Below are positions 62,676 through 64,000 of a stretch of DNA of 64,000 nucleotides, one piece after another. Below the pieces are notes generated by a model. That model did not search any database and was not told the DNA's origin. It saw only the letters and a list, made by a program, of their open reading frames with translations. The position numbers and the translations under genes are program-made. Origin of the DNA: Acidobacteriaceae bacterium. GTDB lineage: Bacteria; Acidobacteriota; Terriglobia; Bryobacterales; Bryobacteraceae. The stretch lies in assembly GCA_019240405.1 (NCBI GenBank), contig JAFAYL010000043.1:1-64000 (forward strand), written 5' to 3'. How positions within the stretch are numbered: the stretch's first letter is position 1; each line of letters opens with the position of its first letter.

Positions 62676-63260
62676 CTAGGAGTCCTTTTTGTCCGCGATC
62701 TCCGCAGTCAATCGACTTGCCACCGGGTGCGCTTGCCCGGCGTACTTGTTCCCGGCCTTTTTGTAATAGGGCACCGACACGGCTGACGAGAGCTGTTCGA
62801 AAGTGAACGAGCAGATGCGCATTCCGGCGTAGAGCGCGACCGGCATGATGCCGAGATTACTGAGCTCGAGCGTCGCCCTGCCGCGCCATCCGGGATCAAA
62901 TAGGCCAGCGGTTCCATGTACGATGATGCCGATGCGCCCGAGACTTGACCGGCCTTCCAGCCGCCCAAGAACATCGTCGTCGAGCTCGAGAGTCTCTTCT
63001 GTAATGGCCAGCGCAAATTCGCGGGGCTGCAGAATAAACGGCTCGCCATCCTTGACGCGCACAGTTCGCATGATGTCCTGAATCGCGCTTTTTTCGCGCA
63101 CGTCGATATAGGGGAAGCGGCTATGCTCGAAGATGCTGAATTCGTTGCCTAAGCGGAAATCGACCGAGCAGCTTCCGAACTGCTCGGGTGGCAGCTCAGG
63201 CGAGATGCGGATTTTGCCCTCTTCGATGTAACGGCGGATATCGACATCGGAGAGAACCAT
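62676..63260 (-). CDS. dcd: dCTP deaminase
   Basis: The 194-residue protein begins MVLSDVDIRRYIEEGKIRIS and has GSCSVDFRLGNEFSIFE, FALAITEETLELDDDVLGRL, EGRSSLGRIGIIVHGTAGLF, DPGWRGRATLELSNLGIMPV and ISAVSVPYYKK-type end (SVPYYKKAGNKYAGQ), all Dcd landmarks. The catalytic Glu sits in ALAITEETLEL. It makes dUTP from dCTP. I chose ATG 63260 because residues upstream (LGWLFARRGSH) are not family-like. The stop is 2 bases from the convergent dut stop. Confidence 0.95.
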   Translation of the reverse strand: MVLSDVDIRRYIEEGKIRISPELPPEQFGSCSVDFRLGNEFSIFEHSRFPYIDVREKSAIQDIMRTVRVKDGEPFILQPREFALAITEETLELDDDVLGRLEGRSSLGRIGIIVHGTAGLFDPGWRGRATLELSNLGIMPVALYAGMRICSFTFEQLSSAVSVPYYKKAGNKYAGQAHPVASRLTAEIADKKDS

Positions 63261-63372
63261 ATGGGAGCCGCGCCGCGCGAACAGCCATCCTAGCATGCGA
63301 TGTTATATAAAGGGCGTGGCGGATTTGGTTGCGCCCTGCGCGCTTGCGTGATTTGCGCGGGAGTTGATTTGT

Positions 63373-63448
63373 GGGCGGCTAGCTCAGTTGGGAGAGCACC
63401 ACGTTCGCAACGTGGGGGTCGTGGGTTCGAATCCCATGCCGTCCACCA
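63373..63448 (+). tRNA. tRNA-Ala (anticodon CGC)
   Basis: The 76-base gene folds as a full cloverleaf: acceptor GGGCGGC with GCCGTCC, D arm GCTC/GAGC, anticodon stem CCACG/CGTGG with loop TTCGCAA (anticodon CGC, reading GCG Ala codons), T arm GTGGG/CCCAT with TTCGAAT, and an encoded ACCA 3' end. All conserved positions I checked pair, with wobble pairs only in acceptor and T stems. Confidence 0.96.
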
Positions 63449-63458
63449 AAGTGTCCTT

Positions 63459-63473
63459 TGTCCGTACCGGACA
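63459..63473. repeat. Short palindrome just after the tRNA gene
   Basis: TGTCCG-TAC-CGGACA forms a perfect 6-base stem with a 3-base loop, 11 bases past the tRNA end. It may end tRNA transcription or mark an integration junction between the tRNA and the restriction gene; no T-tract is present. The remaining bases up to 63545 show nothing else I can name. Confidence 0.35.
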
Positions 63474-63545
63474 GATAGGTAACAGATCGTACCTAAGACA
63501 TCGGTGAAACCTTTGGCCCGAATGGATTATCCGGGGGCTGCAAGG

Positions 63546-64000
63546 TTACGCAGCCAAATCCAATGGAAGGTCGGTTATATCTTTTAGCCGTTCACCCTCG
63601 ACCATGATCTTCAGAAGTTGGACCGAATCTTCGATTTGAAGCTTTTCCACGCTGCTAATAAGTTCGGGCAACGCGAAATGATAGACACAATCAATATCCG
63701 TGGTTCCTAGGGCAAGCGATGCCAAGCGGCTGGGCAGGGGCTCACCTGTAACGACAGCGATGTGCGGCACTCTACCTTTTCTCTTCCGAATTAAGCTCAG
63801 CGCTTCAGACCTGTCGGTCCGCAGTGTCCACTTACAAGAGATGCTGGCATGAAGGATCGCCGGTTTGTTATTATGCTCCCGAATTTGCGAGCGTAATGCA
63901 ACCATTTCATTAACCCGCACGTACTTCCGGTTAATAGCCTTGTCGGGCTCAAGCTCGCGCAGCACCAGCACATCTGGAGCGATAACGCAATCACTGCCCA
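63546..64000 (-). CDS. NgoMIV-like type II restriction endonuclease, C-terminal part (runs off the window end)
   Basis: The frame is open from the window edge to the stop at 63546, about 151 codons. I recognise the NgoMIV family: SDCVIAPDVLVLREL (active-site Asp), then AILHASISCKWTLRTDRSEA with the S-C-K active-site motif and a downstream Glu, then HIAVVTGEPLPSRLASLALG, TTDIDCVYHFALPELI and GERLKDITDLPLDL. NgoMIV cuts GCCGGC and belongs to the CCGG-recognising endonuclease group; the specificity of this protein is inferred. The 5' half and any methyltransferase are outside the window. It sits beside tRNA-Ala, a common integration spot. Confidence 0.85.
   Translation of the reverse strand, partial: GSDCVIAPDVLVLRELEPDKAINRKYVRVNEMVALRSQIREHNNKPAILHASISCKWTLRTDRSEALSLIRKRKGRVPHIAVVTGEPLPSRLASLALGTTDIDCVYHFALPELISSVEKLQIEDSVQLLKIMVEGERLKDITDLPLDLAA

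Noticed and set aside
63449-63545. An insertion-sequence end between tRNA-Ala and the restriction gene
   Set aside because: The short palindrome and GGTA…TACC element look IS-like, but I could not match them to any family end with confidence.
1-64000. CRISPR arrays, prophage and transposase genes
   Set aside because: No regular spaced repeats, no phage structural genes and no transposase-like frames were seen in the window.

Overview
The window looks like chromosomal DNA of an Acidobacteriota member, most likely of the Solibacter/Bryobacter type. This is inferred from gene content: a carboxypeptidase-regulatory TonB-dependent receptor of the Oar-like type, a large MacB/FtsX-like permease, a BamA–SurA-like–TamB operon, a YacL–IspD–IspF block, moderately high GC and many degraded toxin–antitoxin modules. 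No prophage, transposase or CRISPR array was seen. Positions and motifs were read directly; family names come from recognition, without database searches.

Layout. 1–4.4 kb holds the 5' part of a hypothetical gene and a polysaccharide cluster (two glycosyltransferases, a sugar nucleotidyltransferase, a FemAB-like acyltransferase). 4.5–5.7 kb is a cation/proton antiporter. 5.7–8.2 kb is a broken antitoxin/PIN-toxin module, with the PIN gene split by about 1.7 kb that carries an AIPR-like (abortive infection) gene. 8.2–16.9 kb is an outer-membrane biogenesis operon (BamA-like, SurA-like, TamB). 17–23 kb has a YihY protein, an ABC-F ATPase, HicBA, the isoprenoid genes ispF and ispD, a PIN/TRAM membrane protein and an RRM protein. 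23.2–27.7 kb is a plus-strand run: rsmB, rpe, a BamD-like lipoprotein, yajQ and a hydrolase. 27.7–30.7 kb has a receiver protein, purB and an MBL hydrolase, divergent from purS and glmS across a perfect palindrome. 32.6–35.2 kb has a small membrane/coiled-coil protein, YjbQ and a GH2 enzyme. 35.2–37.8 kb has an FUSC transporter and a decayed nucleotidyltransferase pair. 37.9–41.8 kb holds three PLP enzymes (tryptophanase, cystathionine beta-synthase, cystathionine gamma-lyase). 41.8–49.6 kb has a GH29-type fucosidase, a TonB receptor, a phosphoesterase lipoprotein and an ABC permease. 50–57.8 kb has a CehA-like metallohydrolase, a decayed VapBC-like pair, a YncE/phosphoesterase fusion and a TPR-sulfotransferase. 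57.9–63.3 kb has malQ, nuoB and a deoxypyrimidine cluster (tandem-domain ThyX-like, dut, dcd). The window ends with tRNA-Ala(CGC) and the C-terminal part of an NgoMIV-like restriction endonuclease.

Functional themes are cell-envelope construction, carbohydrate and nucleotide metabolism, and a scatter of defence and toxin–antitoxin genes, several visibly decaying. The strongest unusual observation is the AIPR-like gene lying inside a split PIN toxin gene whose antitoxin remains intact. The tandem ThyX-like protein beside dut and dcd, and the restriction enzyme beside a tRNA gene, are the next most interesting.
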